A DNA stretch of 64,000 nucleotides, taken from contig CP011077.1 of assembly GCA_000963575.1 (NCBI GenBank), forward strand, positions 2,666,001-2,730,000, in the 5' to 3' direction. Origin of the DNA: Klebsiella michiganensis (GTDB lineage Bacteria > Pseudomonadota > Gammaproteobacteria > Enterobacterales > Enterobacteriaceae). This document shows positions 34,766 to 44,050 of this stretch, piece after piece. The position numbers were made by a program, and so were the translations under genes. Every line of letters starts with the position of its first letter. Positions within the stretch are counted from its first letter, which is position 1. The notes beneath the pieces are model-generated. The model saw nothing but the letters and a program-made list of their open reading frames with translations, was not told where the DNA came from and ran no database searches.

Positions 34766-34772
34766 GCAGGTT

Positions 34773-35201
34773 TTATGGTTTCAGCCGCTGGCCCCGCGCA
34801 TCCACAACCTGTTCGCCATCCTCTTTGCTGAACGCGCCCTGCAGCGGGTCAGGCAGGATATCCAGCACGCGTTCTGAAGGGCGGCACAGTCTCGTCCCAA
34901 GTTCAGTCACCACAATCGGGCGGTTAATTAGCAGCGGGTACTGCGCCATAAACTCGATGAGCTGCTCATCGCTGAACTGCCCTTTCTCAAGCCCCAAAGT
35001 CTCATAGGGCTCAACGTTTTTGCGCAGCAGTTCGCGGGCGCTAATCGCCATCCCGGCAAGCAGGCCGCGAAGCTCTTCACGGGACGGGGGCGTCTCGAGG
35101 TAATAGATAATCACAGGCTCCGTCCCGCTGTGCCGGATCATCGCCAGCGTGTTGCGGGAGGTACCGCATTCAGGGTTATGGTAAATCGTAATTTTGCTCA
35201 T
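34773..35201 (-). CDS. arsC: Glutaredoxin-dependent arsenate reductase ArsC
   Basis: This 142-residue enzyme reduces arsenate to arsenite using glutathione/glutaredoxin. Catalytic C12 lies in YHNPECGTSRNTL, and the arginines that bind arsenate (R60 and R94/R107 equivalents) are in LLRKNVEPY, INRPIVV and RLCRPSE. Length and sequence match plasmid R773 and E. coli chromosomal ArsC. It lies 10 nt after arsB and is the last gene of arsRBC. The fluoride riboswitch begins immediately downstream. Confidence 0.96.
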   Translation of the reverse strand: MSKITIYHNPECGTSRNTLAMIRHSGTEPVIIYYLETPPSREELRGLLAGMAISARELLRKNVEPYETLGLEKGQFSDEQLIEFMAQYPLLINRPIVVTELGTRLCRPSERVLDILPDPLQGAFSKEDGEQVVDARGQRLKP

Positions 35202-35211
35202 GGTCGGTGAC

Positions 35212-36501
35212 TCAGTGAGAGAAAGAAAGACGCAGGGCTAACGCCACCAGCGTAACCGCCAGCACGGGCAGCGTCATCACAATGCCTGTGCGGAAGTAGT
35301 AGCCCCAGCTGATGGTCAGCTTCTTCTGGGCAAGAACGTGCAGCCACAGCAGCGTGGCCAGGCTGCCTATCGGCGTGATTTTAGGCCCGAGGTCGCAGCC
35401 GATGACGTTGGCGTAAATCATCGCCTCTTTGACGACGCCCCCGGCGCTGCTGCCCTCAATGGATAAGGCCCCGATCAGCACCGTAGGCATATTGTTCATC
35501 ACGGACGACAGGAAGGCGGTGATAAACCCCGTGCCGAGCGTCGCAGTCCACACCCCGCGTTCTGCCAGCGCGCTGAGCAAACCGGAAAGCTGCCCCGTCA
35601 AACCGGCGTTGCGCAGGCCATACACCACCAGATACATCCCCAGCGAGAAAATCACAATCTGCCAGGGCGCCCCGCGCAGCACTTTGCCGGTATTAATCGA
35701 ATGCCCTTTTTTCGCCACCGCGAGCAGAATCAACGCCCCCACGGCGGCTATAGCACTGACCGGGATCCCCTGCGGCTCCAGGGCAAAAAAGCCCACCAGC
35801 AACAGCACCAGAACAATCCAACCCGCCTTAAACGTGGCCGGATCTTTGATGGCACTGGCCGGGGTTTTCAGCAGTTCAAGGTCGTAAACTGGGGGAATAT
35901 CTTTGCGGAAAAACAGATGCAGCATGGCAAGCGTGGCAGCAATCGCCGCGAGGTTAACCGGCACCATCACCGAAGCGTATTCGCTAAACCCAAGCTGGAA
36001 GAAGTCTGCGGAAACGATATTAACCAGGTTAGAGACAATCAGCGGCAGGCTTGCCGTGTCGGCGATAAATCCCGCGGCCATTACAAACGCCAGCGTCGCG
36101 CCCGGGCTAAAGCCCAGGGCCAGCAGCATGGCGATAACAATCGGCGTCAAAATAAGCGCCGCGCCATCATTCGCAAATAGCGCCGCCACGGCTGCGCCAA
36201 GCAGCACTATCCAGGTAAACAGCAATCGTCCACGCCCTTTTCCCCAGCGGGCAACGTGCAATGCCGCCCACTCAAAAAAACCCGATTCATCCAGCAGCAG
36301 ACTAATAATAATCACCGCGATGAAGGTGGCCGTAGCATTCCAGACAATCGCCCACACGACGGGAATATCGGCGATCTGAACCACACCTGTCGCCAATGCA
36401 AGCCCGGCGCCCAGCATCGCACTCCAGCCAATGCCCAGCCCCCGCGGCTGCCAGATAACCAGCCCCAGGGTGAGAAGGAATATTACCCCTGCTAAAAACA
36501 T
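35212..36501 (-). CDS. arsB: Arsenite efflux permease ArsB
   Basis: This 429-residue inner-membrane protein with about 12 helices extrudes As(III)/Sb(III), either alone using the proton gradient or as the channel of an ArsAB pump. Typical segments: LAGVIFLLTLGLVIWQPRGLGIGW, FANDGAALILTPI, GFIADTASLPLIVSNLVNIVSADFF and the C-terminal NVIGCDLGPKITPIGSLATLLWLH. It is full length. It lies downstream of arsR (69 nt) and immediately upstream of arsC. Confidence 0.96.
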   Translation of the reverse strand: MFLAGVIFLLTLGLVIWQPRGLGIGWSAMLGAGLALATGVVQIADIPVVWAIVWNATATFIAVIIISLLLDESGFFEWAALHVARWGKGRGRLLFTWIVLLGAAVAALFANDGAALILTPIVIAMLLALGFSPGATLAFVMAAGFIADTASLPLIVSNLVNIVSADFFQLGFSEYASVMVPVNLAAIAATLAMLHLFFRKDIPPVYDLELLKTPASAIKDPATFKAGWIVLVLLLVGFFALEPQGIPVSAIAAVGALILLAVAKKGHSINTGKVLRGAPWQIVIFSLGMYLVVYGLRNAGLTGQLSGLLSALAERGVWTATLGTGFITAFLSSVMNNMPTVLIGALSIEGSSAGGVVKEAMIYANVIGCDLGPKITPIGSLATLLWLHVLAQKKLTISWGYYFRTGIVMTLPVLAVTLVALALRLSFSH

Positions 36502-36524
36502 GTTAACTCCCGTTCCAGTAACAC

Positions 36525-36556
36525 CACATCATTCATATATGAAAAAACGAATGTAT
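36525..36556 (-). promoter_or_regulatory. ArsR-box-like palindrome in arsR-arsB gap
   Basis: The gap between arsR and arsB holds ATTCATATATGAAAAAACGAAT, containing the palindrome TTCATATATGAA and ATTC/GAAT arms like those at the arsR promoter. It may be a second operator, or part of an internal promoter of arsBC. Confidence 0.4.
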
Positions 36557-36570
36557 TAAGATAAATTTTT

Positions 36571-36912
36571 TTACTGACAAAGCGTCATCGTTCCGCTCGC
36601 TTCAGTTTGCTTTAAACGTTCCAGGACTTCATGCCCCTGGCTCTGCCAGGCCTGCTCAATGACCGCCGCCGCCCAGGCGGGCATATGCGGTGAGAGACGA
36701 TAGTAAACCCATTTCCCCTCTCTTCTGTCCTGCAGCAAACCACCCTCGCGCAGCATAGCCAAATGCCGGGAGACCTTAGGCTGCGGCAGATCCAGTACGG
36801 CAGTGAGTTCACAAACGCAAAGCTCGCTTTTCGCCCTCAGCAGCAGGGTGATAGCCAGCCGGGTCTCTTCAGAAAGATATTTAAAAAGCTGTAAAGGCGT
36901 CAGTGCAGTCAT
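36571..36912 (-). CDS. arsR: Arsenic-responsive repressor ArsR
   Basis: This 113-residue winged-helix repressor of the SmtB/ArsR family has the metalloid site ELCVCELTAVL (two Cys at 32 and 34) at the start of the DNA-binding helix, followed by LPQPKVSRHLAMLREGGLL and the wing DRREGKWVYYRL. As(III) binding at the Cys pair releases DNA. It heads arsRBC on the minus strand. Whether it also controls the distant arsDA genes is unknown. Confidence 0.95.
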   Translation of the reverse strand: MTALTPLQLFKYLSEETRLAITLLLRAKSELCVCELTAVLDLPQPKVSRHLAMLREGGLLQDRREGKWVYYRLSPHMPAWAAAVIEQAWQSQGHEVLERLKQTEASGTMTLCQ

Positions 36913-36974
36913 GATGGAGTCTCTTGAATAGGCGCTGCTATAGTAAATCTCAGCGCGCTAAAGTCAATCATCAC

Positions 36975-36990
36975 ATTCGAATAAACGAAT
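36975..36990. promoter_or_regulatory. Likely ArsR operator upstream of arsR
   Basis: ATTCG-AATAAA-CGAAT is an inverted repeat 62 nt before the arsR start, in an AT-rich promoter region. ArsR boxes in E. coli are similar AT-rich imperfect repeats. Assignment rests on position and symmetry. Confidence 0.5.
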
Positions 36991-37005
36991 TTGTTTGTCA
37001 TAAAA

Positions 37006-37027
37006 AAGCCCGGTCTAAACCGGGCTT
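37006..37027 (-). terminator. narGHJI operon terminator
   Basis: Stem AAGCCCGGT / ACCGGGCTT with loop CTAA (TTAG on the minus strand) followed on the minus strand by TTTTTT, 18 nt past the narI stop. It marks the boundary between the nar operon and the ars block. Confidence 0.9.
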
Positions 37028-37044
37028 GCGATGATTCTGAAAGA

Positions 37045-37722
37045 CTAGCGGCGCGCGCGAACAATCTGGTATTTGCGCGTCAGGTACTCTACCGGCGCGC
37101 TCCAGATATGCACCAGGCGAGAGAACGGGAACAGCAGGAACAAGGTCATCCCCAACACCAGATGGACGCGGAAGATAAACGCCGCGCCGTCAAGATATGC
37201 CGATGCACCGCCGCGGAAGGTCACCACGTGCTGCGCCCAGTTCACCAGTTTCATCATTTCGCTGCCGTCCATATGCTGAGCGGAGAACGGAATGGTGCCC
37301 AGCCCCAGCGCACACTGGAGCATCAGCAGGCTAAGGATCAGAATATCGGCCCCGGTGGTGGTGGCACGAACCCGGGGGCTGAACAGGCGACGCTTCAGCA
37401 GCAGCAGGCCCCCTACCAGCGTCATCACGCCGCTGGCCCCCCCGGCAAACATGGCCATTTTCTGTTTAATTTCCAGCGGTAAAAACGACTCGTACATCCA
37501 GTGCGGCGTCAGCATGCCGAGAAAATGCCCGGCAAAGATCCCAAGAATGCCGAAATGAAACAGGTTTGACGCCAGGTTCATGCCCTTGCGATCCAGCATC
37601 TGGCTGGACGCTGCGCGCCAGGTGTACTGCCCGTAGTCATAGCGAAGCCAGCTACCAATCAGGAAAACGGCGCCGCAAAGGTACGGGTAGATGTCAAAGA
37701 AGAAGACGTTGAGAAAATGCAT
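37045..37722 (-). CDS. narI: Respiratory nitrate reductase gamma subunit NarI (cytochrome b)
   Basis: This 225-residue membrane anchor with five helices carries two b haems, oxidises quinol and passes electrons to NarH. The haem-ligand histidines occur in NLFHFGILGIFAGHFLG (near 50-70) and in the C-terminal AFIFRVHLVLGMTLFLLFPFSRLVH region (given here as parts: RVHLVLGM and SRLVHIWS). Length equals E. coli NarI. Its ATG overlaps the narJ stop by 1 nt. Confidence 0.96.
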   Translation of the reverse strand: MHFLNVFFFDIYPYLCGAVFLIGSWLRYDYGQYTWRAASSQMLDRKGMNLASNLFHFGILGIFAGHFLGMLTPHWMYESFLPLEIKQKMAMFAGGASGVMTLVGGLLLLKRRLFSPRVRATTTGADILILSLLMLQCALGLGTIPFSAQHMDGSEMMKLVNWAQHVVTFRGGASAYLDGAAFIFRVHLVLGMTLFLLFPFSRLVHIWSAPVEYLTRKYQIVRARR

Positions 37723-38426
37723 TATTTCCCTCCTGCTATATTCAGGTACTGCGGAGCCACCGCCCCGGCAAAACGACGCTGGTGCGCGGTAATTTCAGTC
37801 TCTCCGCAGCTGTCATCGGCCATAAATTTCACCTGCTCCTCCTCCCACACCGCATCCAGCGCCTGCGGCGTGTCGTCGCGCGCTTCGTTAGCAATTTGCT
37901 GGCGAACCGTTTCCACGCTGACGCCGCTTTCAGACAGAGCAATCAGCAGGTCAAACAGCAGGGCATAATTGCTCTCACGCTGCTTCAGACGAGCGCTGAG
38001 CAGGGCCAGGATTGGCGCGATGTCCTGCAGCCCGCCCTGCGCTTCCACAGGGGCGCGCTGGGACAGATATTCCAGGTACAGCGGCAGGTGATCCGGCAAC
38101 TCGTGGCTGTCAATTTCCAGCCCGGCCTGCTGATACTGGTTCATCAGGTTAACCATCGCCTGGCCACGATCGCGTGATTCACCGTGAACGTGTTCGAACA
38201 GCAGCAGCGATGTTGCCCTGCCGCGATCGAACAGTTCGCTGTAGCTGGATTGCGCGTCCAGCAGTTCACGGTGGCAAAGTGCATCAATGAATCCAGCCAG
38301 ATCGCCGCGCTGTTCTTCCGTCAATGCCTCACATTGGGCCAGGGCGTCATGCAGCTCCTGGTGATGCTGCCACAGGGCAGCATCCGGGTACTCCAGCAGG
38401 CGGGAGATAATCAGTAATTCAATCAT
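37722..38426 (-). CDS. narJ: Nitrate reductase assembly chaperone NarJ
   Basis: This 234-residue TorD-like chaperone is not part of the final enzyme; it binds the NarG N-terminus and is needed for molybdenum cofactor and haem insertion. It begins ELLIISRLLEYPDAALWQHHQELHDAL and has the conserved SLLLFEHVHGESRDRGQAMVNLM region near 85-110. It overlaps narH by 4 nt and narI by 1 nt. Confidence 0.95.
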   Translation of the reverse strand: MIELLIISRLLEYPDAALWQHHQELHDALAQCEALTEEQRGDLAGFIDALCHRELLDAQSSYSELFDRGRATSLLLFEHVHGESRDRGQAMVNLMNQYQQAGLEIDSHELPDHLPLYLEYLSQRAPVEAQGGLQDIAPILALLSARLKQRESNYALLFDLLIALSESGVSVETVRQQIANEARDDTPQALDAVWEEEQVKFMADDSCGETEITAHQRRFAGAVAPQYLNIAGGK

Positions 38427-39961
38427 GGGTGCGGCTCCGTTTTGCTCGAGACGTCGATGGCGTCAATCCGGCGGCTGTTGAACAGATTGAATTTGGTATC
38501 GCTGCCGTGGCAGCCATCGCCGAAGCTAAAACCGCAGCCGCTGTGCTCAGGGAAGGTTTCCGCCGCCAGCTCGCGGTGGCTGGTCGGCACCACAAAGCGA
38601 TCTTCGTAGTTCGCGATAGCCAGGTAACGGTACATCTCCTGCGCCTGAGCTTCGGTTAACCCCACCTCTTCCAGCGCGCGGGTATCGATCGCGCCGTCCA
38701 CGGTTTCGGCACGTTTGTAGTGGCGCATCGCCATCATGCGTTTCAGCGCCCGCAGTACCGGAGCCGTATCCCCGGCGGTCAGCAGGTTTGCCAGATACTC
38801 CACAGGAATACGCAGGCTTTCGACGTCAGGCAGAATGCCGGTATGCGGCAGCTGGCCCGCATCGCTTGCGGACTGAATCGGCGACAGCGGCGGCACATAC
38901 CAGACCATCGGCAGCGTGCGGTATTCCGGGTGCAGCGGCAGGGCAAGCTTCCAGTCCATCGCCATTTTGTAAACCGGAGACTGCTGGGCAGCGGCGATCA
39001 CGCCCTGAGGGATCCCGTCTTTCAGCGCCTGAGCAATAACCGCCGGATCGTTCGGATCGAGGAACACGTCCAGCTGGCGCTGATACAGATCTTTCTCGTT
39101 TTCCGTGCTGGCCGCCTGTTCAATCGCATCCGCGTCGTACAGCAGCACGCCGAGGTAGCGAATACGCCCTACGCAGGTTTCAGAACACACTGTTGGCATG
39201 CCGGCTTCAATGCGCGGGTAGCAGAAGATGCACTTCTCAGACTTGCCGCTTTTCCAGTTGAAGTAGATTTTTTTGTACGGACAGCCGGTGATACACATCC
39301 GCCAGCCGCGGCATTTATCCTGGTCAATCAGGACAATGCCGTCTTCTTCACGCTTGTAGATAGCGCCGCTCGGGCAGGTCGCCACGCAGGCCGGGTTCAG
39401 GCAGTGTTCGCACAGGCGCGGCAGGTACATCATGAAGGAGTTTTCGAACTGGCCGTACATCGCCTTTTGCATATTGACGAAGTTCTGGTCCTGCGCGCGT
39501 TTTTCAAATTCACCGCCGAGCAGCTCTTCCCAGTTCGGGCCAGCTTCGATTTTATTCATTCGCTGGCCGGTAATCAGCGAGCGAGGCCGGGCCACGGGCT
39601 GCGCTTTGCTGCCCTCCGGCGCGGTGTGCAGGTTCTGGTAGTCGTAGTCAAACGGCTCGTAATAATCATCGATGCCCGGTAAATGAGGGTTAGCGAAGAT
39701 TTTCCCCAGCAGCATCGCGCGGTTACCCATGCGTGGCTGCAGCTTGCCGTTGATTTTGCGGATCCAGCCGCCCTTCCATTTTTCCTGGTTTTCCCAGTCA
39801 TTTGGGTAGCCCAGGCCGGGTTTAGTTTCCACGTTGTTAAACCACGCGTACTCCGTCCCTTCCCGACTGGTCCAGACGTTTTTGCAGGTCACCGAGCAGG
39901 TATGGCAGCCGATGCATTTATCCAGATTCAGCACCATGCCAATTTGTGAACGAATTTTCAT
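38423..39961 (-). CDS. narH: Respiratory nitrate reductase beta subunit NarH
   Basis: This 512-residue electron-transfer subunit carries four Fe-S clusters. The cysteine motifs are in order: CIGCHTCSVTCKN (16-28), CEHCLNPACVATCPSGA, CRGWRMCITGCPYKK (Trp in place of one Cys gives the 3Fe-4S cluster), and CIFCYPRIEAGMPTVCSETC. It takes electrons from NarI to NarG on the cytoplasmic face. It overlaps narG and narJ by 4 nt each. Confidence 0.97.
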   Translation of the reverse strand: MKIRSQIGMVLNLDKCIGCHTCSVTCKNVWTSREGTEYAWFNNVETKPGLGYPNDWENQEKWKGGWIRKINGKLQPRMGNRAMLLGKIFANPHLPGIDDYYEPFDYDYQNLHTAPEGSKAQPVARPRSLITGQRMNKIEAGPNWEELLGGEFEKRAQDQNFVNMQKAMYGQFENSFMMYLPRLCEHCLNPACVATCPSGAIYKREEDGIVLIDQDKCRGWRMCITGCPYKKIYFNWKSGKSEKCIFCYPRIEAGMPTVCSETCVGRIRYLGVLLYDADAIEQAASTENEKDLYQRQLDVFLDPNDPAVIAQALKDGIPQGVIAAAQQSPVYKMAMDWKLALPLHPEYRTLPMVWYVPPLSPIQSASDAGQLPHTGILPDVESLRIPVEYLANLLTAGDTAPVLRALKRMMAMRHYKRAETVDGAIDTRALEEVGLTEAQAQEMYRYLAIANYEDRFVVPTSHRELAAETFPEHSGCGFSFGDGCHGSDTKFNLFNSRRIDAIDVSSKTEPHP

Positions 39962-42900
39962 TTTACGCTCTCCTGTACCTGGTCATTGCCTTCGCCGTCT
40001 AACCAGTTAATCGCTTTCATCTTACGAACCACCACGAATTCATCGCGGTTTGAGCCGACCGTACCGTAGTAGTTAAAGCTGTAGGCCAACTGGGCGTAGC
40101 CGCCAATCATGTGGGTTGGCTTCAGCGTGATGCGGGTAACCGAGTTATGGATCCCCCCGCGCTGGCCGGTAATTTCAGACCCCGGCAGGTTCATGATGCG
40201 TTCCTGCGCGTGGTACATCATCGTCATCCCGGCGGGCACACGCTGGCTCACCACCGCCCGCGCCGTGAGCGCCCCGTTTTTGTTAAACACTTCAACCCAG
40301 TCGTTATCCGCGATGCCGATTTCTTTCGCGTCGGCTTCACACAGCCAGATAATTGGGCCCCCGCGCCCCAGCGTCAGCATCAACAGGTTGTCGCTGTAGG
40401 TGGAGTGGATGCCCCACTTCTGGTGCGGCGTCAGGAAGTTCAGCGCTTTTTCCGGATTGCCGTTGGACTTGTGGCCCATCATGCCGTCCACGGAACGGGT
40501 ATCAATTGGCGGGCGATACACCACCAGGCTTTCGCCAAAGTCACGCATCCACTGATGATCCTGATAAAGCTGCTGGCGGCCTGACAGGGTGCGCCACGGA
40601 ATCAGTTCGTGAACGTTGGTATAGCCCGCGTTGTAGGACACATGCTCATCTTCCAGGCCGGACCAGGTCGGGCTGGAGATAATTTTGCGCGGCTGAACCT
40701 GAATGTCCCGGAAGCGAATCTTCTCTTCTTCCTTGGGCAGCGCGAGGTGCGTGTGGTCGCGGCCGGTAAATTCGCTGAGCGCGGCCCAGGCCTTCACCGC
40801 CACCTGACCGTTAGTTTCCGGCGCAAGGCTGAGCACAACCTCAGCGGCATCAATCGCCGTGTTGATCATCGGCTGGCCTTTAGCCGGGCCGTCGGTCTTC
40901 ACGTAGTTGAGCTTGCGCAGGAACTCGACTTCTTTCTCGGTATTCCAGCTAATACCTTTCCCGCCGTTGCCGATTTTCTCCAGCAGCGGCCCCACGGAGG
41001 TAAACCGTTCATACGTCGCCGGATAGTCGCGTTCAACCACCATGATGTGCGGCGCAGTTTTGCCCGGGATCAGGTCGCATTCGCCCTTTTTCCAGTCCAT
41101 CACGCCATACGGCTGGGCCAGTTCGGCGGCGGAGTCGTGCTGAATCGGCAGCGTCACAATATCGGTTTCTTTACCGAGGTGGCCGACGCAAACTTCAGAG
41201 AATTTCTTCGCGATGCCTTTGTAGATTTCCCAGTCGCTTTTTGACTCCCAGCAAGGATCAACGGCGGCGGAGAACGGGTGAATAAACGGATGCATATCCG
41301 AGGTATTCAGATCTTCTTTCTCGTACCAGGTGGCGGTCGGCAGCACGATGTCGGAATACAGACAGGTGCTCGACAGGCGGAAGTCCAGGGTGACTACCAG
41401 ATCCAGCTTGCCTTCCAGGCCATTATCGACCCACTCCACCTCTTCCGGCATCAGCCCGCCTTCCTGGCCCAAATCTTTCCCCTGAATACCGTGCTCGGTG
41501 CCCAGCAGGTATTTGAGCATGAACTCATGCCCCTTCCCGGAGGACCCCAGCAGGTTGGAGCGCCAGATGAACATGTTGCGCGGGTGGTTGTAGCCGGAGT
41601 CCGGCTGCTCAGCGGCGAAGCGAATACCGCCGGATTTGAGCTCATCGACGGTGTAATCCACCGGCGACATCCCGGCCTCTTTCGCTCTGTCAGCAATGCG
41701 CAGCGGGTTAGTGCCAAGCTGCGGGGCAGACGGCAGCCAGCCCATACGCTCGGCGCGCACGTTGAAGTCGATCAGATGGCCGGTATAGCGGGATTTATCC
41801 GCCAGCGGCGACAGAAACTCGTCCGCCGTCACCGTCTCGTAGCGCCACTGGCTGGAGTGGTTATAGAAGTAGGAGGTGCTGTTCATATGGCGCGGTGGAC
41901 GCTGCCAGTCGAGGGCAAACGCCAGCGGCATCCAGCCGGTTTGCGGGCGCAGTTTTTCCTGACCGACATAGTGGCCCCAGCCGCCGCCGCTCTGCCCAAT
42001 GCTGCCGCAGAAGATCAGCATATTGATAAGCCCTCGGTAGGCCATATCCATATGGAACCAGTGGTTCACGCCCGCGCCAACGATAATCATCGAGCGGCCA
42101 TGGGTTTTGTCTGCGTTATCCGCAAACTCACGGGCAATACGCACGATGTCCTGGCGAGGCACGCCGGTTATCTTCTCGGCCCAGGCCGGGGTGTAGGCTT
42201 TCATTTCGTCGTAACTACTGGCGCAGTTTTCATCGTTCAGACCGCGATCCAGGCCGTAGTTAGCCAGGGTAAGATCGTAAACTGTAGCCACCAGCACGCT
42301 TGAACCATCCGCCAGTTGCAGGCGCTTCACCGGCAGTTTATGCAGCAGCACGTCTTTCAGTTTGACGTTTTCGAAATGCGCGGTGCTCTCACCGCCAAAG
42401 TACGGGAAGCCCACCTCGGCGACTTCATCGTGGCTACCGAGCAGGCTCAGGCGCAGCGCGGTTTCTTCGCCAGTGCTGCCGTCACGCTGTTCAAGATTCC
42501 ACTTGCCTTTCTCCCCCCAGCGGAAACCGATGGACCCGTTCGGTGCCACCAGCTCACCGGTCTGGTCAGCCAGCGCGACGGTTTTCCACTGCGGGTTATT
42601 TTCCTGACCAAGGCTGTCGACCAGGTCTGCCGCACGCAGCAGATTAGCGGGCGCATAAAATCCGTCACGCGCTTCCAGCGTTACCAGCATCGGCATATCG
42701 GTGTAGCGACGAACGTAGTCGGTGAAGTACTGGCTCGGTTTGTCGAGGTGGAACTCTCGCAGCATGACGTGGCCCATGGCCATTGCCATCGCGGCATCGG
42801 TCCCCTGCTTCGGCGCCAGCCACTGGTCGCACAGCTTGGAGATTTCCGCATAGTCCGGCGTCACGGCAACGGTTTTGGTGCCTTTATAGCGAACTTCGGT

Positions 42901-43704
42901 AAAGAAATGGGCGTCTGGGGTACGCGTCTGAGGAACGTTAGAGCCCCATGCGATGATGTAACCGGCGTTATACCAGTCGGCGGATTCCGGCACATCTGTT
43001 TGCTCGCCCCAGGTTTGTGGAGACGCAGGCGGCAGGTCGCAGTACCAGTCGTAGAAGCTCATACAGGTGCCGCCGATAAGCGACAGGTAACGCGTCCCTG
43101 CCGCGTAAGAAACCATCGACATCGCCGGGATCGGTGAGAAGCCGGTGATCCGGTCCGGGCCGTAGGTTTTTGCGGTATAGACGTTCGCCGCCGCAATCAG
43201 TTCGTTAACCTCTTCCCAGCTTGAACGAACAAATCCCCCGCGGCCACGGGCCTGTTTGTAGCTTTTGGCTTTGTCAGGATCGTTAATGATGGATGCCCAG
43301 GCCTCGACCGGATCCTTATGCTGCGTCTTAGCTTCGCGCCACAGCTTGATCAGCCGTTTACGCATCTGCGGGTATTTCAGACGGTTGGCGCTGTAGAGAT
43401 ACCATGAGTAGCTCGCCCCGCGCGGGCAGCCGCGAGGTTCGTGGTTTGGCATATCCGGGCGGGTACGCGGGTAGTCGGTTTGCTGGGTTTCCCAGGTCAC
43501 CAGGCCGCTTTTGACATAAATCTTCCAGCTGCAGGAGCCGGTACAGTTCACGCCGTGCGTGGAACGTACCACTTTGTCATGCTGCCAGCGCTGGCGATAC
43601 CCTTCTTCCCAGTCGCGATTGGTATCGAGTAGCTGGCCGTGTCCATTGGCGAAGGTTTCTCCCTTCTGCCTGAAATAACGAAACCGGTCGAGGAACTTGC
43701 TCAT
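39958..43704 (-). CDS. narG: Respiratory nitrate reductase alpha subunit NarG
   Basis: This 1,248-residue catalytic subunit binds Mo-bis-MGD and the FS0 cluster and reduces nitrate to nitrite. The FS0 ligands are in VRSTHGVNCTGSCSWKIY (His and two Cys, near 49-57) and EPRGCPRG near 90. Later segments GVNHWFHMDMAYRGLINML and the C-terminal molydopterin dinucleotide-binding domain (about 1,080-1,220) are intact. It is the first gene of narGHJI; an FNR box lies 94 bp upstream of its start. Confidence 0.98.
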   Translation of the reverse strand: MSKFLDRFRYFRQKGETFANGHGQLLDTNRDWEEGYRQRWQHDKVVRSTHGVNCTGSCSWKIYVKSGLVTWETQQTDYPRTRPDMPNHEPRGCPRGASYSWYLYSANRLKYPQMRKRLIKLWREAKTQHKDPVEAWASIINDPDKAKSYKQARGRGGFVRSSWEEVNELIAAANVYTAKTYGPDRITGFSPIPAMSMVSYAAGTRYLSLIGGTCMSFYDWYCDLPPASPQTWGEQTDVPESADWYNAGYIIAWGSNVPQTRTPDAHFFTEVRYKGTKTVAVTPDYAEISKLCDQWLAPKQGTDAAMAMAMGHVMLREFHLDKPSQYFTDYVRRYTDMPMLVTLEARDGFYAPANLLRAADLVDSLGQENNPQWKTVALADQTGELVAPNGSIGFRWGEKGKWNLEQRDGSTGEETALRLSLLGSHDEVAEVGFPYFGGESTAHFENVKLKDVLLHKLPVKRLQLADGSSVLVATVYDLTLANYGLDRGLNDENCASSYDEMKAYTPAWAEKITGVPRQDIVRIAREFADNADKTHGRSMIIVGAGVNHWFHMDMAYRGLINMLIFCGSIGQSGGGWGHYVGQEKLRPQTGWMPLAFALDWQRPPRHMNSTSYFYNHSSQWRYETVTADEFLSPLADKSRYTGHLIDFNVRAERMGWLPSAPQLGTNPLRIADRAKEAGMSPVDYTVDELKSGGIRFAAEQPDSGYNHPRNMFIWRSNLLGSSGKGHEFMLKYLLGTEHGIQGKDLGQEGGLMPEEVEWVDNGLEGKLDLVVTLDFRLSSTCLYSDIVLPTATWYEKEDLNTSDMHPFIHPFSAAVDPCWESKSDWEIYKGIAKKFSEVCVGHLGKETDIVTLPIQHDSAAELAQPYGVMDWKKGECDLIPGKTAPHIMVVERDYPATYERFTSVGPLLEKIGNGGKGISWNTEKEVEFLRKLNYVKTDGPAKGQPMINTAIDAAEVVLSLAPETNGQVAVKAWAALSEFTGRDHTHLALPKEEEKIRFRDIQVQPRKIISSPTWSGLEDEHVSYNAGYTNVHELIPWRTLSGRQQLYQDHQWMRDFGESLVVYRPPIDTRSVDGMMGHKSNGNPEKALNFLTPHQKWGIHSTYSDNLLMLTLGRGGPIIWLCEADAKEIGIADNDWVEVFNKNGALTARAVVSQRVPAGMTMMYHAQERIMNLPGSEITGQRGGIHNSVTRITLKPTHMIGGYAQLAYSFNYYGTVGSNRDEFVVVRKMKAINWLDGEGNDQVQESVK

Positions 43705-43999
43705 CGGGATACTCCTGATGTGGAGCCTGGTGGCTCTTCTGGTGAAATCGACATTGCTTGATGCCCGAGACGGTAACGCCTCGAAAGAAGGGGATTTTTG
43801 ATAACGATCAACTGCTCCTGGTGTGGTTTTTTACTCCCCACCAACCTCTACCCCCAAAGTGTGATCCCTGCAATTTCAATAACTATATGAATGTAAACAT
43901 AAAAATATTAAAATTTATCAGCGAGGGATTAGGGCCAGGCCGGGTTTGGGTATTAAGGGGTAGGCGGCGTCATAACCGCCCCTGGAAACATTCCGGGCA
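43705..43999. promoter_or_regulatory. narG promoter region
   Basis: This non-coding region lies between narG and the narK terminator. Besides the FNR site listed separately it holds NarL-type heptamers: TACTCCC and TACCCCC near 43830-43855 and, on the minus strand, TACCCCT at 43962-43956. The A/T-rich DNA between (about 43870-43920) is where IHF bends the E. coli promoter so that distant NarL contacts polymerase. The layout thus matches the E. coli narG control region. Confidence 0.6.
43798..43811. promoter_or_regulatory. FNR site of the narG promoter
   Basis: TTGATAACGATCAA is a perfect match to the FNR consensus TTGAT-N4-ATCAA. Its centre is 100 nt upstream of the narG start, consistent with a -41.5 activator position and a leader of about 55-60 nt. 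Confidence 0.9.
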
Positions 44000-44004
44000 A
44001 AAAA

Positions 44005-44028
44005 AAGCGCGACCGAAGCCGCGCAAAG
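44005..44028 (-). terminator. narK terminator
   Basis: Stem GCGCGGC / GTCGCGC (one G-T-type mismatch) with a TTCG tetraloop, followed on the minus strand by TTTTTTTT, 22 nt after the narK stop. Confidence 0.9.
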
Positions 44029-44050
44029 GGATAACCAAAAGGTCAAAGCA

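Noticed and set aside
28703..36912. Integrative island with integrase at the tRNA-Tyr locus
   Set aside because: No integrase, att duplication of the tRNA 3' end at the far side (near 36.9-37.0 kb) or mobility gene was found; the block is accessory, but the mechanism of gain is not visible.
38720..39682. 320-codon plus-strand frame inside narH (and a 341-codon one inside narG)
   Set aside because: Antisense shadows of GC-rich nar genes with no recognisable protein features.
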